This document shows, piece after piece, positions 23,638 through 34,792 of a stretch of 64,000 bases of DNA (the stretch's first letter is position 1; the number at the start of each line of letters is the position of its first letter). The DNA is from Ancylostoma caninum (lineage: Eukaryota; Nematoda; Chromadorea; Rhabditida; Ancylostomatidae), in assembly GCA_037903475.1 (NCBI GenBank), contig JBAJFG010000344.1:372001-436000 (forward strand), read 5' to 3'. The notes below the pieces were generated by a model. That model was not told the DNA's origin and did no database searches. It saw only the letters and a list, made by a program, of their open reading frames with translations. Position numbers and translations under genes: made by a program.

Positions 23638-24033
23638 CTAGAAATCTGGAATCTTGAGGAATGAAAGTAACTTAAGTTTTCTTAATATTGAACGGAATAC
23701 TGAGTTGTTCGGTGATACCAAAACGCTTGATGGCAACATTTGCAGCCATCTAGCGCTTCGAAAAAAGACAGAATTAAAGACTTTGGAGTGATGCCTTCTA
23801 GTAAGTGTTACATTCTGCACCGAAAAAACGCTTGTACGTCCCAGCGACGGTCTGAATATCCAATATTTGCTGGCTCTGAGCTTCGTTTCACATCTCAAAA
23901 TTTTGAAGTAAAAAACCAAATCGTTGAAAACACGACGGTACAGCAAGCTTGTCATCCCGAAATGTTTCAGTCTTCCCTCATAATTTGGCATGTCATGAGG
24001 GTAATCAGGGTTGGGTGCGCATCTATACATCAA
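23638..24033 (-). pseudogene. LINE ORF2 C-terminal tail
   Basis: This 131-codon frame contains YEGRLKHFGMTSLLYRRVFN and LVFYFKILRCE. That matches the conserved segment downstream of the reverse transcriptase in CR1/Jockey-type ORF2 proteins (Y..RL..FGL.SLE.RR...DL...YKI). It is in a different frame from the reverse transcriptase piece that ends at 24098, so at least one frameshift separates them. It ends in a stop at 23638. Confidence 0.7.
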
Positions 24034-24097
24034 AATCCTGGTAAACGTTCGCTGTACTTTTTTTCAGCTGATATTGGAGTTTTCGATTGTGGGGGCT

Positions 24098-25540
24098 TCA
24101 CACTTGGGAACCGTATTTCAAAATGGGAATTACATAGGCTTTATAAAGCTTGAGCATAATTGAGGCATCGCTGCAATGGATGTTCCTGCAGATGGTGAAA
24201 AGAACCGAGAAAGCTCTATGAACGATGTTGTCAATATGATTTTCGAAACTCAAGCTGTTGGTTATATAAAGTCCAAGATCACGCATTTCACAAGATAAAT
24301 TCAATAGGATGTTTTCGAATTTATATTCTATGGGAGGCGCAACACCAAAATGTAACACAGATGTTTTAGTCAGATTGACAGGTATTTCCCAAACGGGAGT
24401 CCACTCCATCATATTTGATAGAGACTGAGACAAGGCTTCGTGAACTCCATCTTGATCTTCCGCACCATAAACTCCATACCCCTTGATATCATCTGAATAC
24501 ATCCTAACCTTGACATAGGGGTGTGTACTTAGCTCAGCGGGCAAATCGTGGGTGTAAGCAATAAAGAGCAGAGGAGATAAAACTCCACCTTGCGGAACAC
24601 CGCTAGTGCACACATACCGGTTTGAGAAGCAATTTCCAACCTTAACACAGAAGTGCCTTCTATCTAGGTATGATTTCACCCAACTAAGAAGTGATCCTTT
24701 GATTCCAAGTTTGTAGAGTTTGAAAAGAAGTTTCCCATGATTGACTTTATCAAATGCTTTTGATAAATCGAAGTATATCACATCAACACATTTTCCACTG
24801 TCAATAGCAAGGTTCCAATCGAAAACGCAATCAGCTAGTTGAGTGATAGTGGACGCTCTGGATATGAATCCATGTTGTTCTTGTGAAATCAACTGGTTTT
24901 TAGTTAGAAAAGGAACCAGCTTGCCACGTATCAATTTTTCCAATACTTTGATTGGGGATGGTATGATGCTTATAGGCCGGAAGGATGATAGGGAAGCAGA
25001 TTCCGAACTTTTCGGAATTGCAGTTATCATTGCTTTTTTCCAAATCGAAGGGACTTCACTAAAAAGCAGAGAAAAGTACTGACAGTGGCTTGTATAGGGA
25101 GATTGCGCACTTCTTGTACACAATTTGGGGAATGCCGTCAAAAGTAGAGGATGTGGATTTTTCAGTCTTTTCAGCACATTTAGATTAATCATGATGTTTT
25201 GCAGAGTATTATTAGTTACTGAGAAGCTTAATGGATTTTCTTCGCTGTTTGGGACGAAAACCGATGCAAAGAATTTAGCCAAAGCCTCAGCCTTCTGACC
25301 ATCTTCAACGTATCTATTACCCTCATCATCTTTAAGAACAGGAAGTTTATGTAAACCATTCATTTTACATTTGACCAAAGAAAAGATAGAGCTTTTACTG
25401 CGGGCTTCATTGGAGCGTTTTTCTCTGTTAACTAAAAACCTTCGCAAATGGTGATCCAATTCAGAACATACTCGTTTATAGTTAGGATGAGTAAGAGAAT
25501 TTTCCACTGTATTGAATAGGCTTGTTTTATGTGAAACCAA
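24098..25540 (-). pseudogene. LINE reverse transcriptase domain
   Basis: 480 codons. Motifs in order: IPKSSESASLSSFRPISIIP, then VIYFDLSKAFDKVNH (catalytic Asp motif A), GVPQGGVLSPLLF, and MYSDDIKGY at the catalytic box, where the usual YADD reads YSDD. Later LYITNSLSFENHI matches the LG..I...L.F..H. motif. This is the non-LTR retrotransposon polymerase that copies its own RNA at the target site. Both catalytic aspartates of YSDD are kept, but flanking frames are broken. The upstream end overlaps the endonuclease piece in another frame near 25,500, marking a frameshift. Confidence 0.85.
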
Positions 25541-26520
25541 ATTGGAAATATGCTTTGGATAACGCAGTTTTGGTTCTTCGGGGAATCAAGGGGTACATGT
25601 ATAGCCAACCCTGGGTACACTACCCGACAAAATCTTCTGTATACATCATCAATGGACGTGTAACTATTGAAAGTCGCCCACCAGTCAACAGAAAAGAAGT
25701 ATGAACGCAAACCAATGTAGTTAGCCTTGCAGAAGTTTGGAAGGGGTATTTTCCTCGGCCCTTGATAGGCAGTTTTAATTCGGAAGGATATCATGTTGTG
25801 ATCAGAAGATGCAAAAGGAGGAGCAGTTGAAATGTTGTCTAACAGAGGTGCCGAAGTTAAGATGATATCAAGAAATGAATCACCCCGAGTAGGTTCCATA
25901 ACTAGTTGAGTTAGCCCGCAGTCATCAAAAAATTCTGGAAATCTTGTTGAATTTATATTCCTAGCTTTCAGTTGGATCCAGTCGATATCAAGTTTCAAGT
26001 CTCATAACAGAATTATGTGAGAGTCAGAGATGCACATATCAAATAAGCTGTCTACCAGATTCTGATCCTCAGCAAATGTAGAATTTGGCGGTCGGTACAA
26101 CAAAATTACTCTGAACGTAAACAAACACTGTGAGTCAAATCCGTCAAGAACGAGCACATCGGATTCGGGGCCAGAGGGAGGCGCAATCTCAGTCAGGTTA
26201 ATGCAATCCTTTGCCAGACAACATACACCCCCACCTCTACGTCCACCACGGCCAGCACGAAAAACTTTATAGGGAAAATTTGCAATAATTTCAGAGTTCA
26301 GAACTTTAGAAGAAGGCCAACTTTCTGTAATAAAAAATAAATCTGGTTTACAAGTGGCCAAGAAGAGGTGAAGGTGATGTAGCTTATTCAAAAGGCTGCG
26401 GATATTCAGTAAAAAACACTTCATTCCTTGTGGAGGCCCTTGTCGAGCTAGGCGTTTCCCGGAAGTAGTGCTTGAGGGAGATCCTGGACCCGCCTCAGCT
26501 CTCCACGGTAGACCACCCAA
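25432..26520 (-). pseudogene. LINE endonuclease domain, broken
   Basis: The first part (26520-26002) has LLNIRSLLNKLHHL, FFITESWPSSKV, RGGGVCCLAKD and VILLYRPPNS, the ordered motifs of the exonuclease-endonuclease-phosphatase fold of LINEs. A TGA (26004-26002) then interrupts IILL-DLKLDIDW, in the same frame, where a glycine (LLGDF) is normal. The second part (from 25998) has SFLDIILTS and FASSDHNMISF, including the catalytic SDH motif. After about 25540 the frame is lost to a frameshift. Confidence 0.8.
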
Positions 26521-26872
26521 GCCCTGACTTTCGTCTGCCTATTGCGCTCTCTGCACTCCTCCCTCAATTCCTTTTCATGCTTTCGCTCCGTCAGAGTCAT
26601 GCTACGTCGAACGTATACGCTGGAAAACTGGGAGCCACGCAGTTTGTAAGAATTCGACAGTGCTTTTTTCCAATAAGATTTAGACGGCAAAAAATTTTTA
26701 CTAGACGTGGCTTCTCATTTTCCAGCTTCTCCATTCGGAACACTTTTCGGAACACTTCTAGAGGTCGGCACTCAACGTCCAGAGTGTTGAGCAAGCAGCT
26801 CACCTTGCTCTCCAGATCTTGCTGTCTGCTGGACGGTGACTGCTCTCCATTTGCCTCGGGAAGACCAGAGGA
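26448..26872 (-). pseudogene. LINE ORF1-like C-terminal piece
   Basis: Two overlapping frames form one broken coding stretch. Upstream is KLENEKPRLVKIF; downstream in another frame is SYWKKALSNSYKLRGSQFSS followed by VYVRRSMTLTERK and a basic region. The pattern resembles the RNA-binding C-terminal part of nematode CR1-type ORF1 proteins. The frameshift lies near 26,690. The segment is cut off at about 26872 by the start of segment B. Confidence 0.5.
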
Positions 26873-27972
26873 TATGTTGGTGTGTTTTAGTGAATCTGCT
26901 ATCGATAAAAACATATACGCGGATATGAGAATCCACTCGTTTTACTACAAGATATCTTTTTCTGCCTAATTTCCACCTGATAACGACCCGAGACCTCCTC
27001 CATCTTCACTTCTTGTTGTCTTTCGCCGAGACACCACACTTGCGCTAAGACATGAACACGTGGATGCATAAGCTATGTTGGATAGAAGAGTGGTTAGGAA
27101 AAACTGGAAACGGGCTACACCCGCTGTTTTTTCTACCAGGTCAAATAAGTGGATGCGGCTCTAGATCCATTTATTTCTTCGAACAGTAGAAGTCGAATGC
27201 ATGCATTCGTTGCGCATTTATCCACATGCAGTCGAATGTAGGAGCAACCACTCTACAAATGTAAATAATCAAAATACAGTAGAAACTTTCCAATGAGTTC
27301 AGAACATGAAACGGTGGTCATTTCACGTCAAAGTCGCTTTACCCCTGTCTTCGTTTCCATTCTCCTTCTTGTCTTTCGGAAGGTGGCTTCATGGGTTTGA
27401 CTTGATACGTCATATTTTCAATTTTCAATTTCATACACCGGAAGAATTCAAGCCGCATACAATTTTCAGTAGATCTCAACAGATAGCGACCAATCCACAG
27501 ATTCAGCTCATTTAGCACTTTTCATTTTGCATTTTTGTCAGCTTTTTTTTACTCTTCAACTATAGCTGCAGCAAAACTTTGTATGTACATGTATCAACTA
27601 TTTTCCGACAACACAGACGCTAATTCCGATATTTACAATTATACAAAATTGGGGAATTTCATAAATTGTCGGCTATATTGGACAGTATCAACAAATAAAC
27701 TTTGGGTAGACAACAAGAAGGGCAGAAGTTCTGGAGTACGAGTAGATGTTCAAAGATCTTTATTGCTTGGCGACATGGCTAACACCTTTCATTTGTTATC
27801 AAAACATATTTATAGGACGCGTGGACTATATATGAAATACAAGTACATTTTTGGGCTAGTTATTCAAATGAAACCATCGAGCAGTTTGCCACCAATATAC
27901 TGTAATATACTATATCGTACTTTCTTCTCATGGGATAGGTATTGATTTCTGAACGTTGTCCCGGAATGAGGG

Positions 27973-27978
27973 TATAAA
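27973..27978 (+). promoter_or_regulatory. TATA box of CAP-like gene B
   Basis: TATAAA 50 bp upstream of the start codon at 28028, conserved with copy A. Confidence 0.7.
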
Positions 27979-28027
27979 ACCGCAGTGCGAACGACGACTA
28001 CACGGACTCACTCTCATCGTTCTCAAC

Positions 28028-30273
28028 ATGAAAGTCGCCCTCGCCCTTCTCGTAACGGTACGTTGTCAAGCGCTGCTGTAAAAATCGCGTTTCAGCTTTA
28101 GTTCCTTCAGCAGCAACGCGTGTTAGCAATCTTGTTAGACGCGCCGCACCCCAGCTATGACGCGTTTGTTCTGACACGTCCTGACACGTACCATCTGGCT
28201 GTAAAGAAGGGGCACGGTTCGAACCTGTTAGGATCTATGTGGTACGTGTCAGAACAAGCGCACCACCGTACTGAAACAGAATCGCAGCTTTGAGTCGCGG
28301 TCGAGAGGCGATGTCAAAGGTGGCGGGGAACTCCGAACGGCCGCGTACAAGGAGCGCGACCGCGGCGTAGCCCTTCTGAGCGGAGACACAGGGGCTCTCC
28401 ATTCTGCTCTGGTTGTCTGTTTCTGCCAGCACAACCCGGGTGTCACGGTACCCGACCGTTGCACACGGCCTTGTACACAGCTATGTATAAGAACTAACTC
28501 CATTGTACCAAGTATCAGTGTATCTTTACTTTAAGCTGGTCAGCGTTAATGTGATGGAAGCAGCAGAAGATGTGATCGGTAAGCTAGCTGCCTATTTGCA
28601 TACAAAGCAGTAGCCCCAACTTGGACAGCTTTCTTCCAGACAATCCGGAGAAATGTTTTGTGGACCGCCAGTTCAGAAACCTTTTCGATAGAGGACACAA
28701 TAAACTTCGTCTATCGAAGGGACTACCAGAAATGGTGAGTATATGTATAGGAGTATATACGCATGCATTCTCAATACGTGCGTACGTCACACGTGCGACT
28801 AGGGAAGTTAGACTGAGATGCACTCATCAACGCAGCATAATGTGAGTGAGAATAGCACGCCATTTTTCGGAGCGGTCGCGACTTCACGAAAATATTATAT
28901 AACCTACTTCAGCATGCATCGAGTATGAATAGCTACTTTGTGTTTGTTCACAAAATCGTCTCATTGTTTACAATATTTTACACCTCTCGTCAATCCATAA
29001 AGCAATCGATTTATTCCCAGATGAACAAAGCCCTTCATATAGAGTAAGCGTCGAAGGCGGTTGCCCTTTCGCGGCCTCAAATAGACGCTGCGCAACCGCG
29101 CCGAGCGCGCCAGAATCAATGTCATCTGCTACCGCTGTGCTATTTCTAGCAGCTATTCCACCAAATACGGGAGAAGATCACCAAATCGGAAAGGAACGCA
29201 GCTAGAAGCAGGATTCCGGCGGCAGACGACATCGATTCCGGTTCGGGCGGAGCAGTTGCGCGGTGTTCTTTTCAAGGCCGCGGAAGGGCCACAGCCACCG
29301 ACGCTCACTGAATGAAGTGAACATCCCAATTTTTCGTGGCGTAGGTATTACCTTCGTAGAAAGCAATGGTAGGAGACACGCTCGTAATATCTCCTCTCTC
29401 AGTGATAGGATATGAAAAGATCGACTGTCAGTTGAATCAAATTGGCTAGGCGCGGGACTAAGTCGAGCTGGCGGTGATCCCTCGATTGCATGGGAGAGCT
29501 ATCCCGCGGTGTTGGTCGGTCTTCGTCTCTCCTTCTTTCATGCATCCTGACCTGGGCAGACTCTCATGTGTTTTAGGCGCTGCCGCGTAGTTATTACATA
29601 TTACATGTGACTGCGTACCATATTAAGACGAGGCCCTCCACTGCCTGGAGCGCTATATCTTCGGCTGTTCGACCGTTGTCGCAGTGATGACAGGTTCGAA
29701 GGCAGCTCAACCGATGTTATCGCTCGGGCTATCTTTGTTGATCGTCTGGCAATGATCCTAGCTATCATAGCAGCGTGAGAAAGTCATCATAGTGTGAGAA
29801 AAAAATGGAAGAATAAACAAGAAGTCGCAACATTTTCTCGAAACAGGGAAAACGTTGTCCATCCTCCAGGTGTATGACTGCGAATTCGAGGAGCACGCTA
29901 GAGAGGAGGAGGAGAACAATGGCTATTTGGATGGAAAGGGATACGGCAAACTCGTCTTTGAAAGGTTTTCTTTCGATTTATAGCGTAGTTGTAGCTCTTT
30001 CCTCTGCTACTGCTCCTCTTGCTTCAGAACTTATGATCGCAGCGTCCTCAGAGCGGTGGAACGTGCATTCAACGAACTGAAGTCGGACGCTAACGCAGTA
30101 GCACTGGTAACGTAGTGGAGTTTATGTCTGATCTGTCCTTTTTCATTGAAGATGTGTTACTTTAGATTGCTAACCCGGAAGCGACAAGATTCGGATGTTG
30201 GGGAAGACTGTTCCGCGTTAAAAGCACTGGCGAAAAGAAGACAAGAGTCACTTGCGCCTATGATAAGAAGTAA
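28028..30273 (+). CDS. short secreted CAP/ASP-like protein, copy B
   Basis: Exons: 28028-28057 (or -28061), 28640-28734, 29870-29964, 30028-30106 and 30166-30273 (TAA). The structure is the same as copy A, with identical splice positions and the same uncertainty at the exon 1 junction. Seven base differences from A occur over the 377 nt of exons 2 to 5, and five change an amino acid (for example H to Q in DRxFRNLF, V to M after GLPE, P to A in SDPNAV, K to E in ANPK). No stop or frameshift is present, so both copies appear functional. It would be an extracellular protein of the CAP superfamily in reduced form. The role is unknown; related hookworm proteins are released into the host. Confidence 0.7.
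28061..28500. repeat. intron 1 repeat of CAP-like gene B
   Basis: Same GC-rich TGACACG-motif repeat as in copy A at 15001-15450. Confidence 0.55.
29046..29310. mobile_element. Tc1/mariner-type MITE in intron 2 (copy B)
   Basis: Ends AGCGTCGAAGGCGGTTGCCC and GCCACCGACGCTCACTG, orthologous to the element at 15914-16177. Confidence 0.7.
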
Positions 30274-30417
30274 TGCCATCAATGTTTCGCAAAATGTCAG
30301 CGGTCAACGTATAACAGTGAAACTAGCGGAATTCATGTTTCAGACCATAAGTGGACCATGTACGCACAGGCGGTTACAAATGCTGTCTAATCTGTAGTTT
30401 TCGCACCAACCTTTACG

Positions 30418-30423
30418 AATAAA
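30418..30423 (+). terminator. poly(A) signal of CAP-like gene B
   Basis: AATAAA 145 bp after the stop codon, conserved with copy A. Confidence 0.55.
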
Positions 30424-33034
30424 TTTTCATCACAGCGAGATTATTTCTACACAGTTTATATCCACTCAGAAATGGGCGAACCACGCCAGCCAAATGTACA
30501 ATATTTATAGCTCTTCCTACGAGACAAGTATGACATATGTGCGACATCAGTAGTTGCGACTTTTAACAATCGCTCAATTAGCACTTACGGAATACTGTAG
30601 AAATTAGCGAGGTTTTTGGTGAGACCATTGGATTTCACAGAATGGATAGAGCCGTTCTAACCTTTTATTCGGTAAGAAGATTGTTGTCCTGCTCAGCGAG
30701 GGATTCCCTGATCGGAACACAGCCACTGACGAGAATGCGGACGAAGAAGACGAGTGTAGATCTGAGCTTCCGCGGCCTTCTATTTGAAGATATACGTGCG
30801 GAGTGGTCATAGGTGCTGATATTTATACAACAGATACCTACTTCAAGATACAGGCGCCGTCGGTAACCATCTTAGGGTCATTATAAGCCTGATCTTGCGA
30901 TTTACATGTCATAAACAATAGTACCTGTCCATGACAGCATGAAACATTCCCAGGACAAGAATTAACTGGCTAAAGAAGATTGATAATTGTTAGAATTGAT
31001 ACAGAGCGCGTCAGAACTTTACGCCCATCCTATAAAATCGTCCTTCCGAAAGAGGATCTAGATTTCCCGAGTAGTGACTATCACTATCTTCTTCAGCTTG
31101 CATGAAGACCCGGAAATTTTCCCTAAATCTTTTCTAGGTGGTTCTCTAATTTTTTATTCGTTTTTGAAAAGAAAATTGGTTTGGTATGGTTCAAAACTTT
31201 ACGCCCACCTTTGAAAATGTCGATTAAGAATTGCGAGGGTAGGAATAGCGAATTAACAGGCAAATGATACGGACTGATGTAGTACCGTTCAATAAGACCG
31301 TAGGATACCTTATGGAACATTCGAGATCAATGTCAAAGGTGTTTTACTTTCGCTGACTGAGCAAACACTCCAGTGAACAGATGTGGACAAAACTAATTTC
31401 TAAAAGACTTTGGGTGGCCGCAGACGCAATATCTCCTTAAATAACGTTAATATGCATACATGGAAAAGGAAATACTAGAAGACATTTCAAGGTCGACACG
31501 TCTGCCATGTCACCCGTCTGGTCCTCCTCTTCCACAATGTCGGCCGTGAAAATCCGTACTAAATTCCCTCCAATCGTTCTCAAATCGACCAGAATTAAGC
31601 GAACAATTGTTAGAATCCCCTCTATATTAATATGTAGTTATCAACAATGCCAATCTATAATACTTGAAAGCAGTGTCCCTCATGCTCTTGTTCAAGCTTT
31701 TAAAAGCTTCTAAACGTTGTGAACACGCTTACCTCCTCGATTACATGGTTTGTTCCAAAACGGCCTTCGAACCCTTTTTGAATGTACCAGAGTGTGTATC
31801 AATTTGCTGAAACACCTTGACATGCAAAACTTTATGTCATTTTTTATCTCATAGAGAGGGCAGGCCAAGGCTTATTGGGTGATCCTACAGCTGTGGCGTG
31901 AAACCAGCACGGCTAAGAACGACCGCCAACCGGCTCCGAGAAAAGAAGCCATTCGCATAGCTCCAAGACCGATTTCTCCTTACTTTCATGAATTTCAATG
32001 TATACTTTTGGAATCAGTAGATCAATGATCAGAGAAGACGACCAACAATGTCACAATGATGAAAGAGGAAACCGTTCAAGAACCATAGGAACAAGGGGAT
32101 TGTGATAAAAAATGAACGGATATGTTTACACATCGTTTTCAGTAGAATACTTAAGAACTTGGTACATCAAAGCCAATCGCTACGATTTCCGTGAAGCATT
32201 TCAAGAAGCCTTTTCCTCACCCTACACCTAAGATCACAATAGAAATGAAGGTATAGATGTACATAGGAGTTTCCATAACAAACGAAATTTTCAGAAGAAA
32301 TAGAGTCAATTCCGCTTTCGGTTTGGCCGTGTTTGCTGTAGACAATTTGAGAGAAAAATTTCATTAAAATGGCTTCTCTTATGAAAAAGGCGTCAACGAA
32401 AAATTCCACATTATTTTACTCTATCTTTATTTACTACCTTGATTACAGTAACACACATTAACAACACTCAGGATAGCACATAACACATGTGTTGATCGCA
32501 CATTATTTCTTCACAATAGACTTCGAGGCTTCCGGTGTTGCAGCACAAGAACTATTTCGAATAAATCAAGCATCAAACGCCACACATCCTCTCCGAAGAC
32601 GGCTAGACGTCTGGTGAGACTACAGTAACGTGCTCTCGAGAAGGCATAATGAACTATAATGCAGTCAAAGCACAGAGCTGATAAAGGCTTGCTGTACTTA
32701 TTAGTGTAGTAGAAGAGCGCTCTCCTCTCCTCCCTTCCCACCCTTCATCTCCAGGTTGATAACCATGCACTACTTTCAATCTTTTTTTTTTCTCATTCAT
32801 ATCAATGTCTTCGGCTAGCATTTTTACAAATATTGGGTGGTCAGTAATGCTTACCCAAAAATCTGACTTTTTTCTCCGTCCATGCTCTCTTCAACGGCTA
32901 CTAGATCAGCACCATTATCATCATCCTTCGCAATCATAACTAGTTCTGTTGTGCCGGAAGCCTTTTGGGCGAATAATAGCATCAGGGAAGTTATGCAAAT
33001 CCCGAAAACAACAGCACATACACGCATCGCATCA

Positions 33035-33041
33035 TATAAAA
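33035..33041 (+). promoter_or_regulatory. TATA box of secreted-protein gene B
   Basis: TATAAAA about 160 bp upstream of the start codon at 33202. A TTCTTTATTAG acceptor lies 13 bp before the ATG, suggesting a spliced or trans-spliced leader. Confidence 0.5.
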
Positions 33042-33201
33042 GCGAAATTGTCCACTCAAAAATTTTCTGCGGTTTTTTTTTCGTTCAAGAAGTCATCTAT
33101 CATAAATGTGTGTTATGATTTCCCATCATTTCCGTTTCTTGAATATTACCTTCATGTGTAGCTTGAAAGAATAACTTTTCTTTATTAGGTGTACTACCGC
33201 T

Positions 33202-34232
33202 ATGATTCATCACATGCTCATCACTGTGTTTGTGATGACTGTGATGATAGGAGCACTTCCTACCCTGCCACCTGCACCACCCCTATCACCAGATTGCCTG
33301 TACGATTTCTGTACGCAGATGCGTCTCATCGTAGGGGACCCGTCAAGGTTAACGAATGACATGGAGGCGAATATCAAGAATGCCGTTGCTGCATTCGAGG
33401 GCACTATGTTGCCAGTAAGTTGCTTTTTATCGCTTCTTTCCAATTGCTTAACTTGGGTAACTTTGTCCTCTCAATAGCGCTAGAGCTGTTCTGAAGCATC
33501 TGAAGTCCTGCATTCCTGCATTTTCTAAAAAAATGTTGATTGCTCCCCCTACTTCCAAAAACAAGCAATACAATTACGCAAACAATAGGATAAAAAGAAA
33601 AATGTGATTCGTTTCGCTTCTTACCTCAAAAGAATCACATTTGCTAGTCGTCCGAGGCTAATCAGTAAAGCAGGCGACTGGAGGTATGAAAGGAAAAGAA
33701 GAAGATAGGGATAGAAAGTGAGGAAATGATAGAAGAGAAAGAAATGAAGGAAAGGAGAAAAAAAGTTAGAAGAACTAAAAAATCGTGAAAAGTGGACCAT
33801 AATAGAAGTTATAAAAAGTTACTTCTAAGTTTGGAGCGGGCCTCAGTGCAGGATTTCTGTGATCGGCAGTAAAATTTTCCAAAAATATAAATAAATTTTT
33901 TAGAGTTACGAAGAATACAACAACTGCACGGCTACGTTCACTGCTGCTGGGATGGAAATGCCTGTGATTTGCCGCCTAATCATTTCAAATTTCTTTGAAG
34001 CCTACGAAAAAATGGCATCGAATATTTTGAAGCAGCTGCAGCCTATAGTAAGTTTTTTTTGTCTATTTTCGAGTCTTTTTTTGTCGTGACACTCATAAAA
34101 TACTTCCGAAATTTTCAGGATTTCGATGCCACATCGCGACAAAAAATGACCAGTCAGGTGCATGTGCTCATGCAATGTGTTGTGCTGCATTTACAGAACT
34201 ATTCAAAGATCAATTTCCGGAATAAACTTTGA
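33202..34232 (+). CDS. secreted cysteine-containing protein, unknown
   Basis: Exons 33202-33414, 33904-34047 and 34119-34232 (TGA), all phase 0, with donors GTAAGT and acceptors TTTTTAG and TTTTCAG. The product has 156 residues. It starts with a strong signal peptide (MIHHMLITVFVMTVMIGA) and a proline-rich PTLPPAPP segment. The mature part is probably helical, with five cysteines (C32, C37, C79, C94, C139) and possible N-glycosylation sites NCT and NYS. I do not recognise the family. It sits about 3 kb downstream of CAP-like gene B in the same orientation, so the pair may belong to a secreted-protein cluster. The start is supported by the nearby acceptor and TATA box. Confidence 0.75.
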
Positions 34233-34294
34233 TGAATACGCTTATTTTGGACTTCCTTTGATGAAATGTTGGAGCCTAATAAGCGTACTAGCCC

Positions 34295-34300
34295 AATAAA
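34295..34300 (+). terminator. poly(A) signal of secreted-protein gene
   Basis: AATAAA 63 bp after the stop codon. Confidence 0.6.
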
Positions 34301-34359
34301 CCTACTCTGATAATAAAACACTAAAAAATAAAGATCGATCATAAAAACATTAGCATGCA

Positions 34360-34700
34360 CAGTGAGCGTCGATGGCAGTGCGCTTTTCGCGAACACAGAG
34401 AACACGCTGCTCAGCCGCGCCGCTCACGCTGGAATCGTCGTCGTAATGGCAAATCAGGGTTCAGGGTTTCCTCGATAGCCTTCATCTTGTTTGATGCCAC
34501 CTATCGAAAGAACCAAATAACAATCGAGAAAACCCTATGGTTTTGCATCACCCCGCCGCGACAATCAGCGATAGAAAAATTACCATCAAACCCTTTTCTG
34601 ACATGGCCGACAAATACAAGGAGAGAATTTTTATGCATAATTCTAAAAAAAATAGAAACTCGACATATCACAGAAAAGATAGAGATCTACACCATACGTA
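34360..34700. mobile_element. partial CAGTGAGCGTCGATGG-type MITE
   Basis: The left end CAGTGAGCGTCGATGGCAGT is intact. The interior shares ATCGAGAAAACCCTATGGTTTT with the element at 40554. The right end was not located, so the end coordinate is approximate. Confidence 0.5.
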
Positions 34701-34792
34701 CACATTGACATATGAATTGCTAGTCGAGATCATATAACACAGTCAAAGAGAAAAGAACAAGGGGGGGGGGGAGGAATGACAACGGAAAACAC

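Larger units (their letters stand above)
23638..26872 (-). mobile_element. CR1-like LINE, 5'-truncated and inactive
   Basis: On the minus strand, from 26872 down to 23638, pieces follow in LINE order: a C-terminal piece of an ORF1-like protein, an apurinic-type endonuclease, a reverse transcriptase and a C-terminal tail. Each piece is described separately. The reading frame is broken by at least one nonsense codon and several frameshifts. Its 5' edge lies exactly where duplicated segment B begins. No clear poly(A) tail or target duplication was found. Confidence 0.85.
26872..33486 (+). repeat. segmental duplication, copy B
   Basis: Direct counterpart of 13758-21726. It lacks the two insertions of copy A but has an extra stretch of about 70 bp near 28973-29043. 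It continues without a break into the rest of the second gene, so B looks like the complete, possibly ancestral arrangement. Confidence 0.9.
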
